From Lachnospiraceae bacterium (GTDB lineage: Bacteria; Bacillota; Clostridia; Lachnospirales; Lachnospiraceae): 44,058 nucleotides of DNA. The notes below the pieces were generated by a model that did no database searches, was not told the DNA's origin, and saw nothing but the letters and a program-made list of their open reading frames with translations. Location of the stretch: assembly GCA_021199475.1 (NCBI GenBank), contig JAJQHZ010000085.1:98089-142146 (forward strand), in the 5' to 3' direction. Position numbers and translations under genes: made by a program. Positions 7,992-16,000 of this stretch are shown here, piece by piece; within the stretch, counting starts at the first letter, position 1, and every line of letters begins with the position of its first letter.

Positions 7992-8042
7992 AACAAATAT
8001 TAAGAAAGGAAAATAAAAATATTAAAAAGTTGTTGAATGCAC

Positions 8043-8071
8043 TTGACAATATCCCTGTCGTTTGTTATTAT
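8043..8071 (+). promoter_or_regulatory. Sigma-A promoter of the NlpC/P60 gene
   Basis: TTGACA (8043-8048), exactly 17 bases, TATTAT (8066-8071). The predicted leader is about 60 bases and carries a GGAGG site at 8121-8125. Confidence 0.9.
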
Positions 8072-8137
8072 AAAGCCGTAATAAATGTAATAAATTCGTA
8101 ATAAGTTTTAAAAATTGTTTGGAGGCGGGGATAGATA

Positions 8138-10114
8138 ATGAAAAAGGCTGTAATGCAGTTCACGGCCTGCTGCCTGGCAGTTGGAATGACAGTTTCGAGC
8201 TTCGGGGCAGTGGCTCTGGCAGATAAGAATAGTAGCAGCATGACGTTGGCAGGCCTAAGCGAGAAAAGCACCGTCGTGACCAGCACGACGCTGGCTGGCT
8301 TAAGTGAGGCGAATACCGTAGTGGTTTCCAGGGGAGCGGAGAGCACAGCGGCGGTCGCAGCGGACACAGAGGCCGAAACGGACGAGACGGCTGCGGGGAC
8401 TTCCGAAGATACTGAAGTGATTGAAGGAACGGAGGTCTCAGAAGAGACGAATGCAGCGGACACGGAAGCGGTCGACGAGACTTCGGCTGAAGCGTCTGAT
8501 ACAGACTCGGAAAGTGACAGCTCGGCGGATGAGGAAAGCACTTCTGACACATCGGACAGCGATGACACAACCGATGCAGCCGATTCTGAAACAGATTCCG
8601 ATACTTCGGACAGTACGGCAGATGACGCAGCCGATTCCACAGAAGCATCTGAAACAGATGCGGACGATACAGACGCGACCAGTACCCTGGCTGGTGTGAG
8701 CGGAACGGAAAGCACTTCGGAAACGACAGAAGAAACGGAAGCGGAGACAGAAACCGAGACGGAACTGGTATATGACTCCAGCATGAATGGCGAGCTCGCG
8801 TTTGCGCAGTGTGAGAATTACATCAATGTCCGCGCGGACGCAAGCGCTGACAGCGAGGTAGTCGGCAAGGTTTATAACAACGGCTCCGTGACCATTCTGG
8901 GTCAGCTTGGCGATTGGTATGAGGTACAGTCAGGCAACGTGACCGGCTATGTCAACGCAGAATTCTTTGTCACCGGTGAGGAGGCAGACGAGATTGCAAG
9001 CGCGGTAGCCTACAATGTAGCTACGGTAAACGCGGAGGGCCTGTGGATCCATACAGAGGCTAGTGAAGATTCTGAGACCATCGGCATGGCGTATTCCTCT
9101 GATCAGCTGGAGGTTGTTTCCTATGAAGGCGACTGGATGAAGGTAGTTACCAGTGATGGTACATACGGCTATATCAATGCATGGTATGTAGATTACGATA
9201 CTTACTATTCAACGGCGGAGACGCTGGAGGAGGAGCAGGAAAGACTGGATCAGGAGTGGCTTGCGTATCTGGCTGAGCAGGAAGCAGAGCAGGCGGCAGC
9301 GGAAGCGGCAGCAGCGGCAGCAGCCGCGGAGGCAGAAGCGGCAGCGGCGGCTCAGACCGAAGCGACCTACACCTACGCAGAGACCGAAGCCACTTATGAC
9401 ACCTACACATCCACCACGACGACGGATGTGGACGCGGCTTATCAGGCTTACCTCGAAGCGCAGGAAGCGGCGGATGAGGCGACGCATCAGGCGGACGAGC
9501 AGCTGGTATACGATACCTACGACGCAGCGGTAGCGGCCTATCAGGATTACCTGGATGCGGTAAACGCGGCGAATGCGGCAGCGGCTGCTGAGACGGAAGC
9601 GACTTACACGGAAACCGAAGCTACCTATACTTATACAGAGACCGAAGCGGCTTATGTAGAAACCGAAGCGACCTACACGGAAACCGAGGCGACCTACACA
9701 GAGACCGAAGCAACTTATACAGAGACGGAGGCAACGACAACAAGTTCCTCTTCTTCCTCGACAGGACAGTCCATCGCGAACTACGCGGTACAGTTTGTCG
9801 GCAACCCGTATGTATACGGCGGCACGAGCCTGACAAACGGCGCGGACTGCTCCGGATTCACACAGTCGGTATTCGCGAACTTCGGAATCAGCATTCCGCG
9901 TACAGCGGCTTCACAGGCGTCCAGCGGTACATCGGTATCCCTGAGCGATATTCAGGCCGGAGATTTGCTGTTCTACTCGGACGGCAGCGGCATCAGCCAT
10001 GTAGCACTCTACATCGGCGGTGGTCAGGTGGTACATGCAAGTACCTCCAGCACCGGCATCATCATCTCCAGCTACAACTACCGCACACCGGTATGCGCGA
10101 GAAGATATTGGTAA
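8138..10114 (+). CDS. Secreted NlpC/P60 peptidoglycan hydrolase with two SH3 domains
   Basis: 658 residues. A signal peptide (about 1-30, ending VALA) is followed by two copies of TLAGLSE and a long Ser/Thr/Asp/Glu-rich region to about 215. Two bacterial SH3 domains (about 222-275 and 290-345) should bind the wall. An Ala/Glu-rich helical stretch (about 360-500) and seven-residue ETEATYT repeats (about 485-534) form a spacer. The NlpC/P60 domain is C-terminal, with catalytic Cys571 (GADCSGF), His621 (SHVALYI) and His633 (VVHAS). Such enzymes usually cut D-gamma-glutamyl-diamino acid bonds in stem peptides. The gene stands alone between its own promoter and terminator. Parts of its end recur at 12100. 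Confidence 0.92.
   Translation: MKKAVMQFTACCLAVGMTVSSFGAVALADKNSSSMTLAGLSEKSTVVTSTTLAGLSEANTVVVSRGAESTAAVAADTEAETDETAAGTSEDTEVIEGTEVSEETNAADTEAVDETSAEASDTDSESDSSADEESTSDTSDSDDTTDAADSETDSDTSDSTADDAADSTEASETDADDTDATSTLAGVSGTESTSETTEETEAETETETELVYDSSMNGELAFAQCENYINVRADASADSEVVGKVYNNGSVTILGQLGDWYEVQSGNVTGYVNAEFFVTGEEADEIASAVAYNVATVNAEGLWIHTEASEDSETIGMAYSSDQLEVVSYEGDWMKVVTSDGTYGYINAWYVDYDTYYSTAETLEEEQERLDQEWLAYLAEQEAEQAAAEAAAAAAAAEAEAAAAAQTEATYTYAETEATYDTYTSTTTTDVDAAYQAYLEAQEAADEATHQADEQLVYDTYDAAVAAYQDYLDAVNAANAAAAAETEATYTETEATYTYTETEAAYVETEATYTETEATYTETEATYTETEATTTSSSSSSTGQSIANYAVQFVGNPYVYGGTSLTNGADCSGFTQSVFANFGISIPRTAASQASSGTSVSLSDIQAGDLLFYSDGSGISHVALYIGGGQVVHASTSSTGIIISSYNYRTPVCARRYW
9590..9739 (+). 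repeat. Tandem coding repeat, ETEATYT units
   Basis: Seven copies of ETEATYT or close variants, one with two extra residues, encoded by degenerate 18-27-base units within the NlpC/P60 gene. Copy number is likely to vary between strains and would change the length of the spacer before the catalytic domain. Confidence 0.85.
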
Positions 10115-10141
10115 TAAGAAAAAAATATATGAGAAAGTTTG

Positions 10142-10171
10142 GGGCCGCGCCGAAAGGCGCGGCTCTTTTTT
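10142..10171 (+). terminator. Intrinsic terminator after the NlpC/P60 gene
   Basis: GCCGCGCC (10144-10151), loop GAAA, GGCGCGGC (10156-10163), then TCTTTTTT. A near copy lies at 12160-12188. Confidence 0.93.
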
Positions 10172-10250
10172 ATGCGCAGGGCTGCGCAAGGAATTTTTCC
10201 GGCTGAAGCCGGACGCTGTCTCCGCTCCGCTCTCCGCTGCCGCTCCGGTC

Positions 10251-10283
10251 GTTGCTAAACGTCTGCCACTGGCAGACAGCAAC
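10251..10283 (+). repeat. Palindromic intergenic repeat, unit 1
   Basis: 33 bases folding as GTTGCT/AGCAAC outside and GTCTGCC/GGCAGAC inside, with an AAAC bulge. It is preceded by CTCCGCTGCCGCTCCGGTC. Related units are at 10288 and, inverted, at 41095. Confidence 0.85.
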
Positions 10284-10287
10284 GGTC

Positions 10288-10320
10288 GTTGCTAAACGTG
10301 TGCCACTGGCACACAGCAAC
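10288..10320 (+). repeat. Palindromic intergenic repeat, unit 2
   Basis: Same 33-base design as unit 1, four bases further on. The C-G pair inside the stem of unit 1 is a G-C pair here (GTGTGCC/GGCACAC), so the structure is kept while the sequence changes. Confidence 0.85.
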
Positions 10321-10454
10321 CGCGCGGGCGAGTAGGGGACAAGTCTCCCTGCTCGATTGCATCAGGAAACAGGAGCAGGCACGAAGCAAGAATAAATTCG
10401 TTGATTGTGAATGGCTTTTGTGTTATCTTAAAGAAAAAAACGGGAGGTGGGAAG

Positions 10455-12089
10455 ATGGGGATTTACCTGAACCCGGATAACAGTGATTTTCAAAGAGCAA
10501 TGAATTCGAGAATATACGTGGATAAGAGTGAATTGATTGCATTTACAAACAGTGTATTGATGACAGAACAGGAATATATCAGCGTAAGCCGTCCGAGGCG
10601 TTTTGGAAAGTCAATGGCGGCGAATATGCTGACTGCGTATTATAGCCGCGGCTGTGATTCGGAAACGATGTTTCGTCATTTGAAGATTGCCGGAGCTGCA
10701 GACTTTAAGAAGCATTTGAACCAATACAACGTGATTCGCCTTGAAATGCAGAGCTTTTTGACGGATGCGGAGGACATGGACGATATGCTCCGGATGATTC
10801 AAAAGACGGTATTATTTGACCTTACCTCCGAATTTCCTGATGTGAAATATTTTGACGATACAAAGCTGATACGATCCTTAAAAGATGTTTTTGCGAAATA
10901 CAGGGTGCCGTTTATCTTTATCATTGACGAGTGGGACTGTATCTTCCGGACACATAAGAACGATGAGGAGGCGCAGAAAAAATATCTGGATTTTCTTCGA
11001 AACCTGCTGAAGGACCAGAGCTATGTGGCGCTTGCCTACATGACGGGAATTCTCCCAATCAAGAAGTATGGAAAGCATTCGGCTCTGAACATGTTTTACG
11101 AGTACTCGATTCTGAACGCGAAGCCGATAGAGGAATTTACCGGCTTTACCCAGGAGGAGGTAAAATCACTTTGCGGGCAGTACCATGTATCCTATGACGA
11201 GATGAAAAAGTGGTATGACGGATATACGGTTAATGGGGTTTCTGTCTATAATCCGAAATCTGTGGTGGAATCCATCATGAGAGGAGTTTTCAGTAATTAC
11301 TGGACGCAGACAGAAACCTACGAGGCTTTAAAACCGTATATTCAGATGAATCAGGACGGACTGCGGGCGAAAGTGGAGCGCCTGATAGCCGGTGAAAAGA
11401 TTCCGGTAAATACAATGAAGTATCAGAATGACATGACCACCTTTGAAAGCGCAGATGATGTGCTGACGCTGCTGATTCACCTGGGGTATCTGACGACAGA
11501 GCAGAGAGCGGAGGGAGATTGTGATGAAACTGCTTCTTCCGGTGACTGTAGTTTTCCGGTGGAGGATCTGAGTTCCGTGAATTGCTCGATTCCAAACAGC
11601 GAAGTGCGCCAGGAGTTTATTAATTGTATTGAGGATGGCGGCTGGGAGAACGTGATGGATGCAATACGCAATTCGGAAGAATTATTGCGGCTGACAATTG
11701 CCGGAGATGAAGAGAAGGTCGCACAGCGGATTGCAAAGGTTCATATGGATAATGCCTCCGTTTTGCAATATAATGACGAGACCTCTCTTTCCTGCGCGAT
11801 CTCGCTGGCATATTATTCGGCGAAAAGAAACTATACCATCGTTCGTGAAATGCCCGCAGGAAAAGGCTTTGCCGATCTGGTGTTTGTGCCGGACCGTAAC
11901 TGCAGCACTCCCGCAATGATTGTCGAGCTGAAATGGAATAAGTCTGTAACCACTGCGCTTGACCAGATACGCAGACAGAATTATACAGCCTGCCTGGAAC
12001 GGTATACCGGTGAACTATTGCTTGTGGGCGTGAATTATGATAAAAACAGCAAAGAGCATACATGCAAAATTGAGAAGATTAAGAAGTAG
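10455..12089 (+). CDS. AAA-ATPase-like protein with C-terminal PD-(D/E)XK domain
   Basis: 544 residues from the ATG at 10455, chosen because GGGAGGTGG (10442-10450) lies just before it. The N-terminal AAA-ATPase-like domain has Walker A SRPRRFGKS (Lys52) and Walker B FIIDEWD (Asp158, Glu159). The C-terminal domain has a nuclease-like core with Asp474, Glu491 and Lys493 (GFADLVF, then IVELKW). This pair of domains is common in gut Clostridia and Bacteroidetes; the biological role is not established, and defence or selfish behaviour has been suggested by context only. The gene lies between two copies of the NlpC/P60 gene end, and a shorter relative is at 29236. Confidence 0.85.
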   Translation: MGIYLNPDNSDFQRAMNSRIYVDKSELIAFTNSVLMTEQEYISVSRPRRFGKSMAANMLTAYYSRGCDSETMFRHLKIAGAADFKKHLNQYNVIRLEMQSFLTDAEDMDDMLRMIQKTVLFDLTSEFPDVKYFDDTKLIRSLKDVFAKYRVPFIFIIDEWDCIFRTHKNDEEAQKKYLDFLRNLLKDQSYVALAYMTGILPIKKYGKHSALNMFYEYSILNAKPIEEFTGFTQEEVKSLCGQYHVSYDEMKKWYDGYTVNGVSVYNPKSVVESIMRGVFSNYWTQTETYEALKPYIQMNQDGLRAKVERLIAGEKIPVNTMKYQNDMTTFESADDVLTLLIHLGYLTTEQRAEGDCDETASSGDCSFPVEDLSSVNCSIPNSEVRQEFINCIEDGGWENVMDAIRNSEELLRLTIAGDEEKVAQRIAKVHMDNASVLQYNDETSLSCAISLAYYSAKRNYTIVREMPAGKGFADLVFVPDRNCSTPAMIVELKWNKSVTTALDQIRRQNYTACLERYTGELLLVGVNYDKNSKEHTCKIEKIKK

Positions 12090-12099
12090 GTAATTCAGA

Positions 12100-12134
12100 C
12101 GCACACTGGTATGCGCGAGAAGATACTGGTCAGA
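12100..12134 (+). pseudogene. Second copy of the 3' end of the NlpC/P60 gene
   Basis: GCACACTGGTATGCGCGAGA (12101-12120) and the following AGATACTGGT match the last codons of the gene at 8138 (10083 onward) with two changes. In frame it reads the CARRYW end of that protein, but the stop codon is TCA. The match continues through the terminator, so this is a remnant of a paralogue or a duplicated flank. Confidence 0.75.
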
Positions 12135-12159
12135 AAAAAGAACCGAATAAGAGGGCTAG

Positions 12160-12188
12160 GGGCCGCGCCGAAAGACGCGGCTCTTTTT
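12160..12188 (+). terminator. Intrinsic terminator, near copy of the one at 10142
   Basis: GCCGCGCC, loop GAAA, GACGCGGC with one mismatch, then TCTTTTT. The ATGCGCAG that follows is also shared with the first copy. Confidence 0.82.
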
Positions 12189-12189
12189 A

Positions 12190-12396
12190 TGCGCAGAGCC
12201 GGAAAAGGTGTATTGCGGCTAAAGCCGCCTCCTACTCGATCGAAAAGCTCTCGAAAGCTGCAAAATCCACGAAAAAATTACGAAACTGATAAAAAAACCT
12301 TGACTTTATGTATAGAATATGCAAAAATAAACTTTAAACTTTAGAAAAAATGTATATACATATATAGGAACGTATAAGGGATTAGAGGGAATAGAA
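12190..12396. other. Leader region of the adhesin gene
   Basis: A stem-loop GCGGC, loop TAAA, GCCGC lies near 12216. A -35-like TTGACT at 12300-12305 has no -10 box at normal spacing. The palindrome ATGTATATACAT (12350-12361) lies 36 bases before the start codon and could be an operator. GAGGG at 12385-12389 is the probable Shine-Dalgarno site. The promoter itself could not be fixed. Confidence 0.45.
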
Positions 12397-13017
12397 ATGA
12401 AGGGAAGCATGAACTACGAGAAGTGGAAACGAAGACTAGCATGGCTGCTTGTGGCTGTTATGATATTTGGGAATCAGTCGTTTGGGACACTCATGGCAAT
12501 AGATGGCCAGGCGGCGGAGCTGGAAGTCAGTTCGGATGCGGAGACGGCTGCGGTTCAGGAAGAGACAGCAACCCAGACGGAGACCACGGCTCAGACGGAA
12601 ACGGCGGCCCAGACAGAGACCACGGCTCAGACGGAAACGGCGGCCCAGACAGAGACTACGGCTCAGACGGAGACGGCAGCTCAGACGGAGAGCGCAGCCC
12701 AGACAGAGACCGCGGCCCAGACGATGGATAGCGACGCAACGGCTTCGTCCGGCGCGGCGGAGGGTGACGCGGCTGCATCATCTGATACGACAGAGAGCAC
12801 GTTAGAATCTTCATCGGATATCACCGAGAGTACCGCAGTAGCCTCCGGGACATCGGAGAGCGAGACGGAGGCACCTTCCGGGAGCGCTGCGGACAATGCG
12901 GATACTACTGCGGCGGATACGGAGACGCAGCCGGAAGAGACCGATACGGATGCCGCCCCTGAGTCGGAAAATAGCGAGGCGGGGGGGGGTGGAATACGCC
13001 CTAAATACAAGGATTGA
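12397..13017 (+). CDS. Giant adhesin, N-terminal fragment (before the G9 frameshift)
   Basis: 206 residues as read. A signal peptide (about 1-40: KWKRRLAWLLVAVMIFG core) is followed by eight TETTAQ-type repeats and a Thr/Ser/Glu-rich stalk. The frame runs through nine Gs (12981-12989) and stops at 13015-13017 after a non-homologous tail. Removing one G joins it smoothly to the next fragment (SEAGGVEYALNTR). With both lesions repaired, 12397-24088 would encode about 3,896 residues: export signal, beta-helix, Cna/SpaA-type domains and a sortase signal. It is the first gene of the pilus locus. Either phase-variable, damaged or affected by a homopolymer error. Confidence 0.8.
   Translation: MKGSMNYEKWKRRLAWLLVAVMIFGNQSFGTLMAIDGQAAELEVSSDAETAAVQEETATQTETTAQTETAAQTETTAQTETAAQTETTAQTETAAQTESAAQTETAAQTMDSDATASSGAAEGDAAASSDTTESTLESSSDITESTAVASGTSESETEAPSGSAADNADTTAADTETQPEETDTDAAPESENSEAGGGGIRPKYKD
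12577..12720 (+). repeat. Eight 18-bp coding repeats (TETTAQ)
   Basis: Tandem 18-base units encoding TETTAQ/TETAAQ/TESAAQ near the N terminus of the adhesin. Alternate units are more alike, so copy number probably changed in 36-base steps. They form a flexible Thr/Gln/Glu-rich segment after the signal peptide. Confidence 0.88.
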
Positions 13018-16000
13018 ACAGGAAATTTTCATCGACGCGGATGAAGATGATATTTTTGCGGTCAAATATACCATTACAATAACGAATACGACAGCGGATG
13101 CGGACGCGGAGGCTGTGACGGTAAAGGCGGTGCTTGGGGAAAATCTGTCCTGGTACGAGAAGGACGATGACACAGAGGCACTGTATTTTATTGGGGATAT
13201 TTCGAATCTGACGGACGTTCCGCAGGGGTATGACCTGGACGAGCTGACAGAGTACGTGGAAAACCATATAGCGTCTGCAAAGAGTGCAGAGGAAGTGCTG
13301 GAGCCGTATGCTTCGGCTGTTGTTTGGGCGGATCAGACCATCGCCGCTGGGGAAGAAAAGGAGTATGTCTTCTATGCGATGGCCGCGGAAGGGATCACCA
13401 CGACAGACGAGCTGTCGGCTCTTTATTTTGTGGACGGGGAGCAGGTCGAAAACACGGCGGAAGACCAGACGATCATTGAGTGGAAGAATGAGGAGCTGCT
13501 TGCGGAGAACGAGACGGAGGCCGAGACAGAGACGGAAGGCGAAACCGAGACCGAGAATAAAGAAGAGACAGAGACCCGGGCAGAGACTGAGACGGATTCT
13601 GAGATAGAAACAGAAGTTGCTGCGATAAAAGCCGAGTCTGAAGAGGAAACCGCGATTGAGACTGAGAACCAGACAGAAGAGATAACGGAGTCTGGATTGG
13701 AATCAGAAGCAGAGACGGAGTCTGTGCCAAAGACCGAAACGGAATCAGAAGCAGAATCGGAAACCGAATTAGAAACAGAAACTGAGATTGGCACCGAGCC
13801 AGAGCTAGAAACGGAAACCTCCCTGACATATGACGGTGGAGACTATACCGTTACAGTTACATACGGATCGGACGCGCGGCTGCCGGAGGGCGTGGAACTG
13901 CTTATATCGGAGTATGCAAATGATTCGGAAACCTGGCTGGCTCGATATGCCGAGGCGGCGCAGCTTTATGCGCTGGAAACCTTCCGGCTTTTCAGCATCG
14001 GACTGTATGTGGATGGTGAGGAAACAGAACCGGCCGCTGCGGTCAGCGTCGCCATCACCCTTCCCGGCGATCCGGCTGATGCGGAGGATCCCGGAAATGA
14101 AGCTTCCGCGGAAACTGTTTCAGCCGAAGCGGAACAGACAGAAGCAAATGCGGGGAACGGGGATGCGTCAGAAATAAACACAGCAGATGCATATACATCG
14201 GAAGAAGAGTTCCTCGAAGGTTCCATTGGAGCTTCCGTTGAGAATTCCATCTGCGTCATTCACTTTGGCGAAGAATCCGGAGAGGAGTCTGCCAGTGTCC
14301 TTGAGATCGAGACGGAATATTCGGACAGTGAGCAGATCATCACGTTCTCCTCGGATAGCTTTTCTGATTATGGCATCGCTGTGATATCGGACGAGGCTGC
14401 GGCCGTCAGTGAGACAGAGGAAGAGAACGCCGAGGATACAATTTCTACAAATCTGCAGGCTCTGATCAATCTGGCCGCGACTGCGACGGCAAATGTGCAG
14501 CTGGTCAGCAGCATGGAAGATGCATCCGGGGAGGAGACAACGACGGCAATCCTGACTGTGGAGACGGAGACTAATACGGATACGGCGGTGATTACTCTGT
14601 ATGCAGATTTTACGGAGAACCTGGAGATTCCGTCCGGCACGACGGTCACGATTGATTTGAATGGGCATACGATTGCTCCGGCAGAGACGGGAAGCGGCTC
14701 CGCAATTACTGTAAATGGAACGTTGACACTGACAGATAGCAGCAGCCCTGGGACGACGAATTCGTCTGCATCCGCGGGGACATTGGCGAATTCTGGGAGC
14801 CTGTCCGGCATTCGCGGCGTCCTGGTCGCATCCGGCGGTTCCTTTACGCTGGATGGCGGCACGATCAGTGGTTTTAGCACAAGCGGCAATGGCGGCGGCG
14901 TTTTGGTGAACAGCGGCGGCTCCTTTACGATGACTGGCGGCACGATAGCGAACAACACTGCTTCCGGATATGGCGGAGGAATTTATCTGGAAGATGCCTC
15001 GAATATTGCTGCATTTACGGGCGGTACGGTCAGCGGGAATACCGCGAGTCGCGGCGGCGGAGTCGCGTTCATGACCGCGTCGGACGGCATGGCAATCGGT
15101 CCGTCCGGATCGGACGATGATTCCTCTGATCCTGCGGAAGTGGATACGGCGGATAAAGTGCTGATTACAAAAAATACGTCCACAAGCTACGGCGGCGGTA
15201 TTTACGCAGTGTCAGCGACGAAAAATGCAGTGATACAGAATACGGTCGTCTCTTATAATACCTCTGCGGCGAGCGGCGGCGGCGTCTATTTCCCGGCCGG
15301 GTCGAGCGTGAGTATTTATTACACGAATGCAGACAACAATGTCATCTATGGATCCGGATCCATGACCGGCGGCGGTATTTGTGTGGAGAGCAGCACTGGT
15401 TCCAGGAGCACACTGGTTATGGTGGGCGGTACTGCTTCTTCTAATACAGTGACCAGTACGGATGATGCGGTTTGCTATGGCGGCGGAGTCGGCATGGGAA
15501 CCTGTGCGTCGGCCACAATAACAGATGTCACCGCCGATGGGAATTCAGGTGTCTGCAAAGGCGGCGGGATTGCGGTCGGGGAATCTTTTACCAAGGGGGA
15601 ATTTACGAATCTGACCGTGACTAATAATATTGCTAATAGTTGTGCAAGCCAGGGCGGCGATGGCGGGGGACTTTGGACCGGACAAGGCAATAGTACAGCT
15701 GTGATTTCAGGCGGAATTTACGCATATAATTGTGTTTACGGATTTGGCGGCGGCGTTTACCTTTTTACAAACGGAAAAATCACCGGAAACGCAAAATTTT
15801 ATGGAAATACATCAAAGTCCGGTAAAGTTGGCAGCCAGGGCGGCGGCGTCTTCTGCAGGAATCTGACAATTGAAAATGAGACAGCGGCCGGAACGGTAGA
15901 GGTCTATGAAAATACCGAATCCAACGGCAGCGGCGGTGGTATCTGCGCATATAATACAATTACTGTCGAAGAAAGCGCTAATCTGAAAATACATGGTAAT

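Larger units (their letters stand above)
10172..10454. other. Hairpin-rich intergenic region
   Basis: No supported gene. After the terminator come small stem-loops (GCGCA/TGCGC; TCCGGC, loop TGAA, GCCGGA), then the two palindromic repeat units at 10251 and 10288, then the leader of the ATPase gene. Confidence 0.6.
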
